A stretch of DNA of 64,000 nt. It comes from CAVUCE01 sp963739985. GTDB taxonomy: Bacteria; Bacteroidota; Ignavibacteria; Ignavibacteriales; Ignavibacteriaceae. The DNA is taken from contig CAVUCE010000021.1 in the NCBI GenBank assembly GCA_963739985.1, positions 186,001 to 250,000 of the forward strand. Direction: 5' to 3'. A program made the position numbers and the translations under genes. Under the pieces are notes generated by a model, which did not search any database, had not been told where the DNA came from, and saw nothing but the letters and a program-made list of their open reading frames with translations. This document shows positions 7,862 to 17,117 of the stretch, one piece after another; the stretch's first letter is position 1, and each line of letters starts with the position of its first letter.

Positions 7862-10123
7862 TTATTCTCCTACCTTTTTATAAGGTTTTAAAAGTGAAGA
7901 CCAGAAAGAAGACCTTTCTTCAAATTCTTTTGCCCAAATAACGGGACATTGTACTTTCTCTGTAATTTCTTGAGCTAGCGATTTTGCTAAAAGTAGTTCA
8001 AGAAAATCTCCCGATCTTCCACCCATCAAGATTAGATCAGTATTGTGAGTTTTTTTGAGAATTCCGGTTAATACGTCCTCCTCAATAACAACATCAATAA
8101 GTGCGGTTAAATTATATTCTTCAACCATTTTTTTAATTTCATTTATCTTTTGTTCTCTTTCAGTTTTAGGTAAATGCGGCGATAGTACTATTACTATATG
8201 AAGTTCGGCATTAAAGTATTGAATTAAAGCCGGTGCTATTTCGGTTGCTAATCTAGTATGAATATCTCCGCTAAATGGAATCAAAATTTTCTTTATTGGT
8301 TTTTCGGAAAATTCACCATGAAGAATAGCAACTTCACTCGGTGATTTCTGAAGTACGGTATCTATTAGCGAAGAGAAAACTTTATCCATAAATGTAGGCC
8401 TTTTTTGTCGCCCTGTTATAATAAAGTTGCAGTCTACCTCAATTGCAGTATCAATAATTCCTTGAGAAATTCTATGTGATAATTTAATTATAGATCTTAC
8501 GGGAATACCTTCGTTTTGTACTAATTCCTCGGCACTATTAAGTAATGGTTTTACACGAGATGAATTATCCATTCCAGACAATAACTTTTGTCCCTCACGA
8601 ACTTCTATAACGCTGAGTATGACAATTTGCCCTTTATGTTTTTGAGCGATTGATATGGCGATTTTTGTTAAACTAGAAGCAGTTTTTTCATTTGATAAAC
8701 AAACGAGAATTGTATATTCTTTCTTTTCAATTCTTTCCAGAGCTTTTACTTTTCTTATATGTTCAACTTCTCTCCCCGAAGCATAAGTCTTATATACCAG
8801 CAATCCTAAACCAACCCAAATTATTGTAACTATCCATGCAACTAAACTATAGTTGAACATATAAACAGCTAGGAATAGCAGCAATAAAATGCCAAGAATT
8901 GATAAATACGGAAACAGCGGTACAAAAAATCCACGGTCCAAATCAGGTCTTCTTTTTCTTAATCTGATCATTGCAAGGTTTACTTGTAAGAATAATAGTA
9001 GAAACATTATGTCGGCAGCACTTGCAACATCTTCAATTGGTAATGATACTGCCATTAATACAATTAGAACTAGAGAAACTGCTATTCCCCAATAAGGAGT
9101 AAATTTTTTAGGATGAACTTTACTGAAAAAAGTTGGAAAGTTTCTGTCGCGACCCATTGCAAAGGCAACTCGTGAAGAAGAAAATATTGTTGCGTTGAGT
9201 GCCGACATCGTAGAAATAAGTCCGCCGAACAAAAGCATTATTCCGCCGCCGACAAAAAAGTTATTGGCAACATTAACAAGCGCGATTTCTTTTTGTGCGG
9301 CTAAATAATCCCAGGGCGTCATATTTCCAGGGCTTACTGATCCCATAGCGGTAATTGCAACCAGTAAATAAATCGGTACAACAATAATGAGAGATAGAAA
9401 TACCGCTTTAGGAATATTCTTTTTTGGATTTTTTATTTCTTCAGAGCTTTGTGCAATTACTTCAAAACCCTGGAATGCAATAAAAGTTAATCCCATTGCT
9501 TTAAATACTCCACCCCAGCCATGCGGCATAAAGGGACTAAAAGTTGTTTGCCAATCGCCTTTGCGAAATATAAGTTCAAATCCAAAACCAATGAAAATAA
9601 GTAGTATTACAATTTTAGCAATTGTAACCATGTTACCTACCTTACCGGCTTCAGAAGCACCACGGAAATTTATGTAACCAAATAAAAGTGCCGCCGCTGC
9701 AGCTAATAATTTTTGCGGAGATAAAAATCCCCATTGAGGCATAGTTATAGCAAACTCTGTTAATAGATGCTCAAAATATGCACCAAAGCCGAGTGCATAT
9801 AGACTACAAGCAACAGCGTGGGCAAACCAGCCCATCCAGCCGGATAGAAAGCCGTTCCATTTTGGGAGACCTTCTTTTACCCATAAATAACCACCGCCTG
9901 CATCATGGAAGCATGAGCCAAGTTCTGCATAAGACATAGCGGTAAGAAGGGCAACCATTCCGTTTAATGAGAAGGTAATAATAAGAGCAGGCCCTGCAAC
10001 ACCCGCAGCAATTCCTATCAATACAAAAATTCCAGCTCCAATCATTGCCCCAACGCCGATCAGTGTTGCGTCCATTAAGGTCATTTCTCTACTAAGACGT
10101 ACCTCAGTATCAAACTTCTTCAT
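7862..10123 (-). CDS. APC-family amino acid permease fused to two universal stress (UspA) domains
   Basis: Predicted inner-membrane amino acid/polyamine transporter. Residues about 15-445 form a 12-helix APC permease with the substrate-loop signature GVGAMIGAGIFVLIG (23-37) and the conserved FIAFQGFEVIAQSSEEIKNP segment (214-233). The cytoplasmic tail holds two UspA-like domains, about 470-603 and 610-732. The second keeps the nucleotide-binding signature GGRSG (701-705), and the first has GRQKR at 571. The tandem Usp tail probably senses ATP or stress state to control transport, as inferred for other permease-Usp fusions. Translationally coupled to the TM-helix protein downstream. The substrate is unknown. 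Confidence 0.88.
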   Translation of the reverse strand: MKKFDTEVRLSREMTLMDATLIGVGAMIGAGIFVLIGIAAGVAGPALIITFSLNGMVALLTAMSYAELGSCFHDAGGGYLWVKEGLPKWNGFLSGWMGWFAHAVACSLYALGFGAYFEHLLTEFAITMPQWGFLSPQKLLAAAAALLFGYINFRGASEAGKVGNMVTIAKIVILLIFIGFGFELIFRKGDWQTTFSPFMPHGWGGVFKAMGLTFIAFQGFEVIAQSSEEIKNPKKNIPKAVFLSLIIVVPIYLLVAITAMGSVSPGNMTPWDYLAAQKEIALVNVANNFFVGGGIMLLFGGLISTMSALNATIFSSSRVAFAMGRDRNFPTFFSKVHPKKFTPYWGIAVSLVLIVLMAVSLPIEDVASAADIMFLLLFLQVNLAMIRLRKRRPDLDRGFFVPLFPYLSILGILLLLFLAVYMFNYSLVAWIVTIIWVGLGLLVYKTYASGREVEHIRKVKALERIEKKEYTILVCLSNEKTASSLTKIAISIAQKHKGQIVILSVIEVREGQKLLSGMDNSSRVKPLLNSAEELVQNEGIPVRSIIKLSHRISQGIIDTAIEVDCNFIITGRQKRPTFMDKVFSSLIDTVLQKSPSEVAILHGEFSEKPIKKILIPFSGDIHTRLATEIAPALIQYFNAELHIVIVLSPHLPKTEREQKINEIKKMVEEYNLTALIDVVIEEDVLTGILKKTHNTDLILMGGRSGDFLELLLAKSLAQEITEKVQCPVIWAKEFEERSSFWSSLLKPYKKVGE

Positions 10124-10535
10124 CAGATAGTTCCCCCAATTTTAGGTTGGAATTGTATATTTGGTTGAACTGTAAAATGCAGTGTTACATACTATACCGA
10201 TTAAATTTCTAAATAATTATCAGTCAACCTCAAATAACATAGTTAAAAATAAACTTACAAGCATTAAAATAATTATTCAAAATTTGAAGGGGGAAAAGTA
10301 ATTTCCATTTATTGAAAATTAGATTTATTACTTTGGTTATAATCATTGAAGATGTGGTATAAATGCCTTAATTTTTATTGTTTGAAAATAAATGTCGATT
10401 CATTTCAGTCAATAGAAATAAATAATTCTTTTATCTACTTTATGCTACAGCTTAAATGTGGATAATTAAGGCTGAGCAATTAGAATCAGGCAATCACAAA
10501 TTGCTATTTACAAATTAAAAAAGGTGGTGATAGTT
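10124..10535. other. 412-bp divergent intergenic region
   Basis: AT-rich spacer between the divergent permease and P5C dehydrogenase genes. It should hold both promoters. I see no strong hairpin, riboswitch or small gene; only the ribosome-binding site of pruA at its right edge is recognisable. Confidence 0.6.
10521..10530 (+). promoter_or_regulatory. ribosome-binding site deciding the pruA start
   Basis: AAGGTGGTGA lies 5 nt upstream of the ATG at 10536. The in-frame GTG codons at 10524 and 10527 fall inside this site, so they are not the start. Confidence 0.75.
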
Positions 10536-12167
10536 ATGTCCAATGCATATTTTAAATTACCTGTACCGGTTAATGAGCCAATTTTAACATATAAAACCGG
10601 TAGCTCCGAAAGAGAAGAGCTAAAGAAAAAGTTGATTGAGTTGCAATCCAAAGAAGTTGAGATTCCACTAATCATTGGCGGAAAAGAAGTAAAGACCGGT
10701 AAAACTGCTGATATTGTTAAACCGCATGATCATTCTATAAAATTAGGTGTCTACCATAAAGCCGGTGCAAAAGAAGTGCAAATGGCAATTGACGCTGCGC
10801 TGGAAGCAAGAAAAACCTGGGCTTCAATGCCATGGGAGCACAGAGCTAGTGTTTTTCAAAAAGCTGCGGAACTTTTATCAACTACTTGGCGCTCAACAAT
10901 TAATGCCTCTACAATGCTTGGGCAATCAAAAACTGTTCACCAGGCAGAAATTGATTCTGCTTGCGAACTAATAGATTTTTGGCGCTTTAATACTTTTTAC
11001 TTAACTGAGTTGATGGGAGAACAGCCTTATTCTCCTAAAGGAATGTGGAATAGGGAAGAATATAGAGCTTTGGAAGGATTTGTTTTTGCTGTGACACCGT
11101 TTAATTTTACTTCAATTGCCGGAAACTTACCAACGGCTCCGGCTATTGTTGGAAACGTTACTTTATGGAAGCCGGCATCAAGTGCTGTTTATTCTGCTTA
11201 TTTTTTAATGAAACTTTTTGAGGAAGCAGGTTTACCAGCGGGAGTAATTAACTTTATTCCTGGTTCAGGCGCACAAGTTGGTGATCCTGTTCTTGCAAGC
11301 CCGGACTTAGCCGGAATTCATTTTACGGGTTCAACCGCTGTTTTCCAGGGAATGTGGAAAACTATAGGAGAGAATATTAATAAAGCTAAATATTATCCTC
11401 GAATTGTTGGCGAGACCGGAGGAAAAGATTTTATATTTGCGCATAACAGCGCCAACGTTGATGCTTTGGTGATTGGCGCTTTAAGAGGTGCCTTTGAATA
11501 TCAAGGACAAAAGTGTTCAGCCGCATCAAGAATGTATATTCCAAAATCGATTTGGAAAAACTTTAAAAATAAATATGTAGCTGAAGTCAATAAAATTAAT
11601 ATGGGAAATGTTGAAGACTTTTCTACTTTTATGGGAGCAGTTATAGATAAAGCAGCTTTCAAAAGTATTACCTCTTATATCGATTATGCAATTGAATCTG
11701 ATGAAGCCGAAATTTTAACCGGTGGAAAATATGATGATTCAAAGGGATATTTTATCGAACCGACAACAATTGTAACAACTAATCCGAAATTTAAATCGAT
11801 GCAAGAAGAAATTTTTGGACCGGTATTAACAATTTATGTTTATGAGGATGAGAAATTTGATGAGACTTTAGATTTATGTGATACAACTTCTCCTTATGCT
11901 TTAACCGGTGCTATTTGGGCTCAGGATAGAAGTGTACTTGTTAAAATGTCTGACAAATTACAAAATGCTGCAGGTAATTTTTATATTAATGATAAACCTA
12001 CTGCTGCAGTAGTTGGCCAACAGCCTTTTGGCGGCGGAAGAGCATCCGGTACAAATGATAAAGCCGGAAGTGCTATGAATATTCTCAGATGGATGACAGC
12101 AAGATCTATTAAAGAAACATTTGTTCCACCAATGGAGTGGCGTTATCCTCACATGGAAGATAAATAA
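10536..12167 (+). CDS. pruA: L-glutamate gamma-semialdehyde (delta-1-pyrroline-5-carboxylate) dehydrogenase
   Basis: NAD-dependent oxidation of glutamate semialdehyde to glutamate, the last step of proline and arginine/ornithine catabolism, in the cytoplasm. The 543-residue length fits the stand-alone P5CDH (ALDH4-type) group. Key aldehyde dehydrogenase residues are visible: N189 in VTPFNFTSI, E293 in VGETGGKDF, and the nucleophile C327 in YQGQKCSAASR; FTGS (263-266) is the cofactor-loop segment. There is no fused proline dehydrogenase domain, and no putA-like neighbour in the window. The start was chosen by the strong ribosome-binding site. A good terminator follows. Arginase at 41.7 kb could feed the same route through ornithine. 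Confidence 0.93.
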   Translation: MSNAYFKLPVPVNEPILTYKTGSSEREELKKKLIELQSKEVEIPLIIGGKEVKTGKTADIVKPHDHSIKLGVYHKAGAKEVQMAIDAALEARKTWASMPWEHRASVFQKAAELLSTTWRSTINASTMLGQSKTVHQAEIDSACELIDFWRFNTFYLTELMGEQPYSPKGMWNREEYRALEGFVFAVTPFNFTSIAGNLPTAPAIVGNVTLWKPASSAVYSAYFLMKLFEEAGLPAGVINFIPGSGAQVGDPVLASPDLAGIHFTGSTAVFQGMWKTIGENINKAKYYPRIVGETGGKDFIFAHNSANVDALVIGALRGAFEYQGQKCSAASRMYIPKSIWKNFKNKYVAEVNKINMGNVEDFSTFMGAVIDKAAFKSITSYIDYAIESDEAEILTGGKYDDSKGYFIEPTTIVTTNPKFKSMQEEIFGPVLTIYVYEDEKFDETLDLCDTTSPYALTGAIWAQDRSVLVKMSDKLQNAAGNFYINDKPTAAVVGQQPFGGGRASGTNDKAGSAMNILRWMTARSIKETFVPPMEWRYPHMEDK

Positions 12168-12188
12168 ATCAAAAAAATAAATTATCTT

Positions 12189-12228
12189 ATTCCGGCTTTG
12201 ATAAAACTTAAAGCCGGAATTTTTTTTG
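12189..12228 (+). terminator. rho-independent terminator after pruA
   Basis: The perfect 11-bp stem ATTCCGGCTTT/AAAGCCGGAAT with a 10-nt loop is followed by eight T residues. It ends the plus-strand pruA transcript just before the convergent MscS gene. Confidence 0.93.
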
Positions 12229-12229
12229 T

Positions 12230-13231
12230 CTAAAATAAATCGGAGGGTGAAATTATATTATGCTTTAAAAGCTCTCTTATAACTATCTCGGTCATATCAC
12301 TCTTAAAAACAAACTCATATCTAATATCCATCACATAAGCTTTTAATCTCATCTTTAGGTAAGACCTTCGTTCTTTTACCTCGTTAAAAAATAAAACGGT
12401 AATCGGTTTATTTAGATAAACATATTGTGAAGTTTGGGCAGTCTCTGTTGCAATTTCTCTAACTCTATCGGTATCTACGGAAATAGGAAGATAAATCTCA
12501 GCAACTACCTGGCAGTTAGGTTCTCCTGAGTTTGAGTTTGAAACCGGCTGATTCATGATTTCTCCGTTTGGCAATGTTACCAAAGAATCGTCTGCCGTTA
12601 CTATTCTAGTTGACCTTAACCCGATCTTTACAACCTCTCCATAGTGATCATCAACTGCAATTTTATCGCCGACCTGAAATGGCCTGTCAAACAAAATCAT
12701 TATTCCGCCGAAAATATTCTTGAAAATATCCTGTGCCGCAAAACCTATAGCAATGCCTACTGATGCAGTAACAGCTATAATAGTAGCAATTGGCGGCTTA
12801 AAGATACCTGCAATTATTATGTAAATAATTAAAACCCAACCAAATATTCGAAGTATGGGAACAAAACCTTTAATCGTTATTCTGTAACCGGTACTTTTTT
12901 CAGCAAAAATATCCAGCACTTTTGTAAGCAAACGAATTATGTAATATCCAATTATAAAGAAAACCAAAGCCCAAAATATTTTTCCAAAAGAGATAATATC
13001 ACTAATGCTTGGTGGTGTTAGCTCTTTAGAACTACTTATTATTGTTGAATCTTTCTTGATGTTTTTAGTCGTATCTCCGGTGATAGAAACATTTACATGT
13101 TCGGAGTTAATAAGGATTGATGTTGATTTGCTTTGTACCGCAGATGAATCTTTTTTGCTCTGAGCTTGTACATAACTTAATGTTATTACAAGTAAAACGA
13201 GAAGTAATATTTTAGATGTTTTCTTAAACAT
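12230..13231 (-). CDS. MscS-family mechanosensitive ion channel
   Basis: Inner-membrane channel predicted to open under membrane tension and release solutes. A cleavable signal peptide (1-23) and a Ser/Lys/Thr-rich periplasmic stretch precede three membrane helices (about 82-105, 122-145, and the pore helix). The pore-lining TM3 region TASVGIAIGFAAQDIFKNIFGGIMILF and the beta-domain segment RPFQVGDKIAVDDHYGEVVKIGLRSTRIVT..VTLPNGEI are the classical MscS signature. The C-terminal alpha/beta part is complete. Translation probably couples to the 1012-residue coiled-coil ATPase gene, whose stop is 3 nt upstream; this pairing suggests functional linkage. Confidence 0.9.
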   Translation of the reverse strand: MFKKTSKILLLVLLVITLSYVQAQSKKDSSAVQSKSTSILINSEHVNVSITGDTTKNIKKDSTIISSSKELTPPSISDIISFGKIFWALVFFIIGYYIIRLLTKVLDIFAEKSTGYRITIKGFVPILRIFGWVLIIYIIIAGIFKPPIATIIAVTASVGIAIGFAAQDIFKNIFGGIMILFDRPFQVGDKIAVDDHYGEVVKIGLRSTRIVTADDSLVTLPNGEIMNQPVSNSNSGEPNCQVVAEIYLPISVDTDRVREIATETAQTSQYVYLNKPITVLFFNEVKERRSYLKMRLKAYVMDIRYEFVFKSDMTEIVIRELLKHNIISPSDLF

Positions 13232-13234
13232 ATT

Positions 13235-16200
13235 TTAGTGTATGATATTTTTAGAGTGCAATAAGTTTACTGTTTGCCTGTAAAGTAAAGGATTTATCAC
13301 AAAGAAATCATTATTTTTTATAATAATTCCGTCATCCTGGAGAAGTCGTAAAACATACTGGCTTTTTGTTAAAGATTGACCGAAAATAATTGAATGGGTT
13401 TCATCGGATAACCCATCGTGCAAAATTAAAGCATACAAGGTAAATAATTTTTCAGCTGATAGAGAAGATAAGAATGAAAAGTTTAAATTATTCAAAGAGT
13501 TAATAGTAATTGTATCGCTAGTTACTTCTTTTGTCGATCTCAACCAGAAAAGTAAAGCTAAAGAAATGTTGCTCTTAGCAAACTTGTTTAAACTTGAAAA
13601 ATATTCTTTTCTGATATAAGCTTGTTTTTCATCCTCATTCAATTTCTTGAATACTTTAGTTTCCATGTCTGCTTCAGAAGCTAGAAAAACCAATTTATAC
13701 CCACTCACTCTATGCCGTCGAGTAATAATTTCAATAATCTGATCATCATTCAAATTTTCAAGTTCAATCACATAACCGAGATTATCCGCAATTGCTATGG
13801 TTTTGTTTAAGTAGGACCATGCATATAAACTGCAGCTGAGAATCCAAAATACATTTTTATTTGTTTTGGAAATCAATTCAAACAGCATTTTTAAACATTT
13901 GAAACCGTCAACTTTCTTTGTATACATCTGTTGGAGATTTTCAATTATCACAATTTGTTTGTAAGCTAGCGAGTTCAGATAGTTTGATATGGAATTAATA
14001 TCCGTAAATTCATTGTTTTCAAAAAACATTTTCATAAAAGAGATAAACTGTTTTTCATCATTAATCTTAATTGAAAGTGCTGTTCTTCGTTCTTTAATAT
14101 CCGGCTTTAAATTCTTCAGAAAGAGATTAATCAAACTGGTGCTTCCGCTTCCTTTTTCTCCAACAATGGCAACAGGAGCAAAAAATCCTTTTTCCCAACT
14201 TGCTAAAGCTGAATTAATTTTTGCAAATTCGTTATCACGAGCCGAGAAAAATCGCTCATCGTACAATGCTTCAATTTGAAATAAACGGCGATAAACAAAT
14301 GGCAATCTTTGAATTGCGGCGTTTGTTTCAGCTAAGAAGTCTGATACTTCGGAAGATATAATTAAATGATGTTGCGCCAACCCGAAACGATCCCTAAAAC
14401 TCTCATAAGCCTTTTTACTGCTGGTGTATCCTTCTTTAATTTTACCTGAGATTAGAGGAAGCGCGTTTTTAATACGTTTCCCTATATCTCTTTTATATGC
14501 TTTTGTTCTCTCTATTGCTTTAGCTTTTGCAATTCTCAGTTTGATGTTAAATACATTTTCTGTATTTGTGAATTCTACTAAATCTTTTCTAAAATTATTA
14601 AGAGCCTTGCTCAAATTATTAATTACAACGGCAGAAATATTTGTAATTTCTGATTTTACTTCATTGGATTTAGTAATTGCTCTGTCAAGTCCTTCCGAAG
14701 CAATTTGTTGCGCGTTTTCTTTTTGATTATCCAGTTCATTTTCAAAAACTGCTATTGCCGATTCTAAATTGAAATCGGATATTTCTTCTAGCTCAGTCAG
14801 CGACTTCTGAATATTATTAAGTTCAGAAACTACTTTGTTTTTAACATTTAAAATTTCATCTACAAACCCTGGAAGCTTATCGAACATTATAAGTTCTTGA
14901 GGAGAGATGTAATCAATTTCGGCATCTCTTATTTCCTCCTCAAAGTTCTCTGATTTGACAATCGCGCGTTTGTTCGAAATTCCCGCGGTAATTTTACGAA
15001 TGCTGAATTCAAACTCATCAACCAAAGATGGAATATTTTGGGATAGTATATCTTCTACTGTTCCGGGAATTATTTCGGATGAAAGTTTATACCTTAACTC
15101 TTCTCTACGTTCGGTAATATGATTTTTAAGAGCGGAAATGTCTCCGACGAAAGTTAATATTTCATCCTTCGCTTTTATTAATTCTCCGGTTATTTGATCG
15201 GCTTTTGGCAGAATTTCATCTTTAACCTTTCTGTCTATTGTACCGACAAAATTAAAGTAACTCTGGTATGAAAGTATAGAAGCATTATATACTTCCTTGC
15301 TAAGTTTCCAATCTTCAAAAAGTGCAAACAATGTATTATCCCAAAGATGCTGCTGTTTAGTGTAATCTTGTAATACATCATGATGTTTTTTTATAATCTT
15401 TTCCTGATCGAAAAGTCTTTTCGGAAGTTCAATAGTTCCTGAAATTTGATAAGCTTCCTCAAAACGGTTATAGCTCTTTTTAAAAGTATCTTTTGTATCG
15501 TTAATAAACTTTTCAAAAAATGAGTCGAGTTGCTTTGCCAATGAATTTAAGTTTTCTGAAACAGACGGAATTTCAAAAGAAATATTTTCCCCATTTTCAT
15601 GTTTATCCTGCCAGTTTAAAAACGCAGAAACAATTTCTTCATCCAAACTCCATATTGAATAAAATGTCGCACTTTTTTGTTTGTATAATTCCTTAAAAAT
15701 AGGTTGTAACCTGTGGATAAAATCATCACGCAAATAGTAATAGGTAAGTCTTTTAAGCGGAACTTTATGATGCCAATTTTTTTTTGGTTTTAATTCTTTT
15801 TTAAAAATTCTTAGAAAGGAATTTTTAAAACCTACGGGAAACTGGGAAACTGAATAAAAGACATTCTTAAATCGTTTAAGAAATCTAATATTAAAGCGAT
15901 CATCTTTCTGCGGCGAAAATCTTTCTTCGGTCTGTATTACATTTACAACATCATATTGTGTATTTAAATATTTATCAAGATTAGTAATAAACGCCGAATA
16001 TTCTTTATCAAAATTTGTATTTACTTCTCGCTTTTCGGGAAGTGCGGAAATTAAATTTGACAGCTTTTGATGATAGTTTAATGCTGAGGATAAGATACCT
16101 TCAATCTCTTTAGCATCATACTTTTCAACACTTTTTTGATATTCTAAAACTAAAGATTTGTAACGCTGAATTATTCCTTTAATGGAATTAATTTCCGCAT

Positions 16201-16273
16201 TTATTTGAGGAGTAAAATGCTCCTCAATAATATTCAGTATATCGATATTTAAATAGTTTAGATCTTCCGACAT
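13235..16273 (-). CDS. large coiled-coil protein with C-terminal P-loop ATPase domain, unknown function
   Basis: Not a family I can name. Residues 1-650 are almost wholly helical and charged, with long coiled-coil-like runs (about 350-400, 470-600), and no signal peptide or membrane segment. Residues about 660-880 form a P-loop ATPase: Walker A GEKGSGST at 705-712, a Walker-B-like IVIIENLQQ at 774-782 with Glu-Asn in place of the usual Asp-Glu, and a sensor-like strand VFWILSCS at 808-815, resembling AAA/STAND modules. Residues about 935-1012 look like a winged helix (LFTLYALILHDGLS...YVLRLLQDDGIIIKNNDFF). It heads a two-gene unit with the MscS channel. It may be a cytoplasmic gating or scaffold ATPase for the channel; this is inference. 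Confidence 0.75.
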   Translation of the reverse strand: MSEDLNYLNIDILNIIEEHFTPQINAEINSIKGIIQRYKSLVLEYQKSVEKYDAKEIEGILSSALNYHQKLSNLISALPEKREVNTNFDKEYSAFITNLDKYLNTQYDVVNVIQTEERFSPQKDDRFNIRFLKRFKNVFYSVSQFPVGFKNSFLRIFKKELKPKKNWHHKVPLKRLTYYYLRDDFIHRLQPIFKELYKQKSATFYSIWSLDEEIVSAFLNWQDKHENGENISFEIPSVSENLNSLAKQLDSFFEKFINDTKDTFKKSYNRFEEAYQISGTIELPKRLFDQEKIIKKHHDVLQDYTKQQHLWDNTLFALFEDWKLSKEVYNASILSYQSYFNFVGTIDRKVKDEILPKADQITGELIKAKDEILTFVGDISALKNHITERREELRYKLSSEIIPGTVEDILSQNIPSLVDEFEFSIRKITAGISNKRAIVKSENFEEEIRDAEIDYISPQELIMFDKLPGFVDEILNVKNKVVSELNNIQKSLTELEEISDFNLESAIAVFENELDNQKENAQQIASEGLDRAITKSNEVKSEITNISAVVINNLSKALNNFRKDLVEFTNTENVFNIKLRIAKAKAIERTKAYKRDIGKRIKNALPLISGKIKEGYTSSKKAYESFRDRFGLAQHHLIISSEVSDFLAETNAAIQRLPFVYRRLFQIEALYDERFFSARDNEFAKINSALASWEKGFFAPVAIVGEKGSGSTSLINLFLKNLKPDIKERRTALSIKINDEKQFISFMKMFFENNEFTDINSISNYLNSLAYKQIVIIENLQQMYTKKVDGFKCLKMLFELISKTNKNVFWILSCSLYAWSYLNKTIAIADNLGYVIELENLNDDQIIEIITRRHRVSGYKLVFLASEADMETKVFKKLNEDEKQAYIRKEYFSSLNKFAKSNISLALLFWLRSTKEVTSDTITINSLNNLNFSFLSSLSAEKLFTLYALILHDGLSDETHSIIFGQSLTKSQYVLRLLQDDGIIIKNNDFFVINPLLYRQTVNLLHSKNIIH

Positions 16274-16484
16274 ATAATTTAGTGTTTGTGGTAGTTCCCT
16301 AATCGATTCTAGTCAATGGTTTTTTATAGCTTAATTAAAATAGCTAGGAAGTTTGCTATAATCAATATTTTTACATGTTTTTGTTACTGAGACCATATTC
16401 TGGTAATAATAAATTGAGCATCAGATTAAAAAGAATTAGAATTTATTCCAGGAGTTCATTAACTTAAATCTCATGTTATTATAA

Positions 16485-16495
16485 AAATTTGGGGG
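16485..16495 (+). promoter_or_regulatory. G-rich translation-initiation element AAATTTGGGGG, second copy
   Basis: Same 11-mer as at 1688-1698, here 7 nt before the ATG at 16503. Probable variant ribosome-binding site. Confidence 0.4.
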
Positions 16496-16502
16496 ATTTT
16501 AA

Positions 16503-17114
16503 ATGTTTAAAAAGCTACTGCCTAAAGAAGAAAAATACTTCGAAGATTTTCGTGAAATGATAGAATTTATAGATGAAATGGCGCAGTATTCCCACCAATT
16601 GTTTTCTGATGATACTATTAATAAAGAATTACTGCTTAAAATTAAGCCATTGGAAAGAAGATGTGCCGAGGTAACAAATAAGGTAGTGAAAAGGCTTAAT
16701 AAAACATTCATTACTCCTTTTGATAGAGAGGATATATTCGCGTTAATAAAACGTCTTGATAATATCAGTGATATGATTTTAGCTGCTTCTCTTAGAGTAG
16801 ATACTTTTAACATACAAAGTAAAATCAAATACGCAGATCAATTATCAACCATATTAGTTCAACAAGTTAAAGAACTTAATAAGGCAATTTACGATTTAAA
16901 ATCTAAGCACATTAACGAATGTAAAGCCGTAAAAGACTTAGAATCGGAAGCCGATAATATATATAGGCAAGCAATTAAGGAATTATTTGAAGAAGAAAAG
17001 GATGCGATTCAGCTTATTAAGAAGAAAGAAATATTAGATCTTCTTGAAGAAGCATCGGACAAGTGTCAATCAACCGCAAACGTAATTCTCTCAATATTCA
17101 TTAAAAATGCTTGA
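16503..17114 (+). CDS. DUF47 / PhoU-like phosphate transport accessory protein
   Basis: All-helical, 203-residue cytoplasmic protein of the DUF47 family (TIGR00153-like), distant relatives of PhoU. Members are typically paired with Pit phosphate permeases and are thought to regulate them. The opening FKKLLPKEEKYFEDFREMIEFIDEMAQ, the paired-helix layout with conserved Glu/Asp (HINECKAVKDLESEADNIYRQAI, about 135-157) and the tail LLEEASDKCQSTANVILSI are family hallmarks for a metal-binding helical bundle. The stop is 3 nt before the Pit start, so the two are a translationally coupled operon. Confidence 0.9.
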   Translation: MFKKLLPKEEKYFEDFREMIEFIDEMAQYSHQLFSDDTINKELLLKIKPLERRCAEVTNKVVKRLNKTFITPFDREDIFALIKRLDNISDMILAASLRVDTFNIQSKIKYADQLSTILVQQVKELNKAIYDLKSKHINECKAVKDLESEADNIYRQAIKELFEEEKDAIQLIKKKEILDLLEEASDKCQSTANVILSIFIKNA

Positions 17115-17117
17115 TAT

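Noticed and set aside
10524..10535. GTG start codons for pruA upstream of ATG 10536
   Set aside because: The codons GTG GTG ATA GTT sit inside the ribosome-binding site AAGGTGGTGA, so they cannot be the start.
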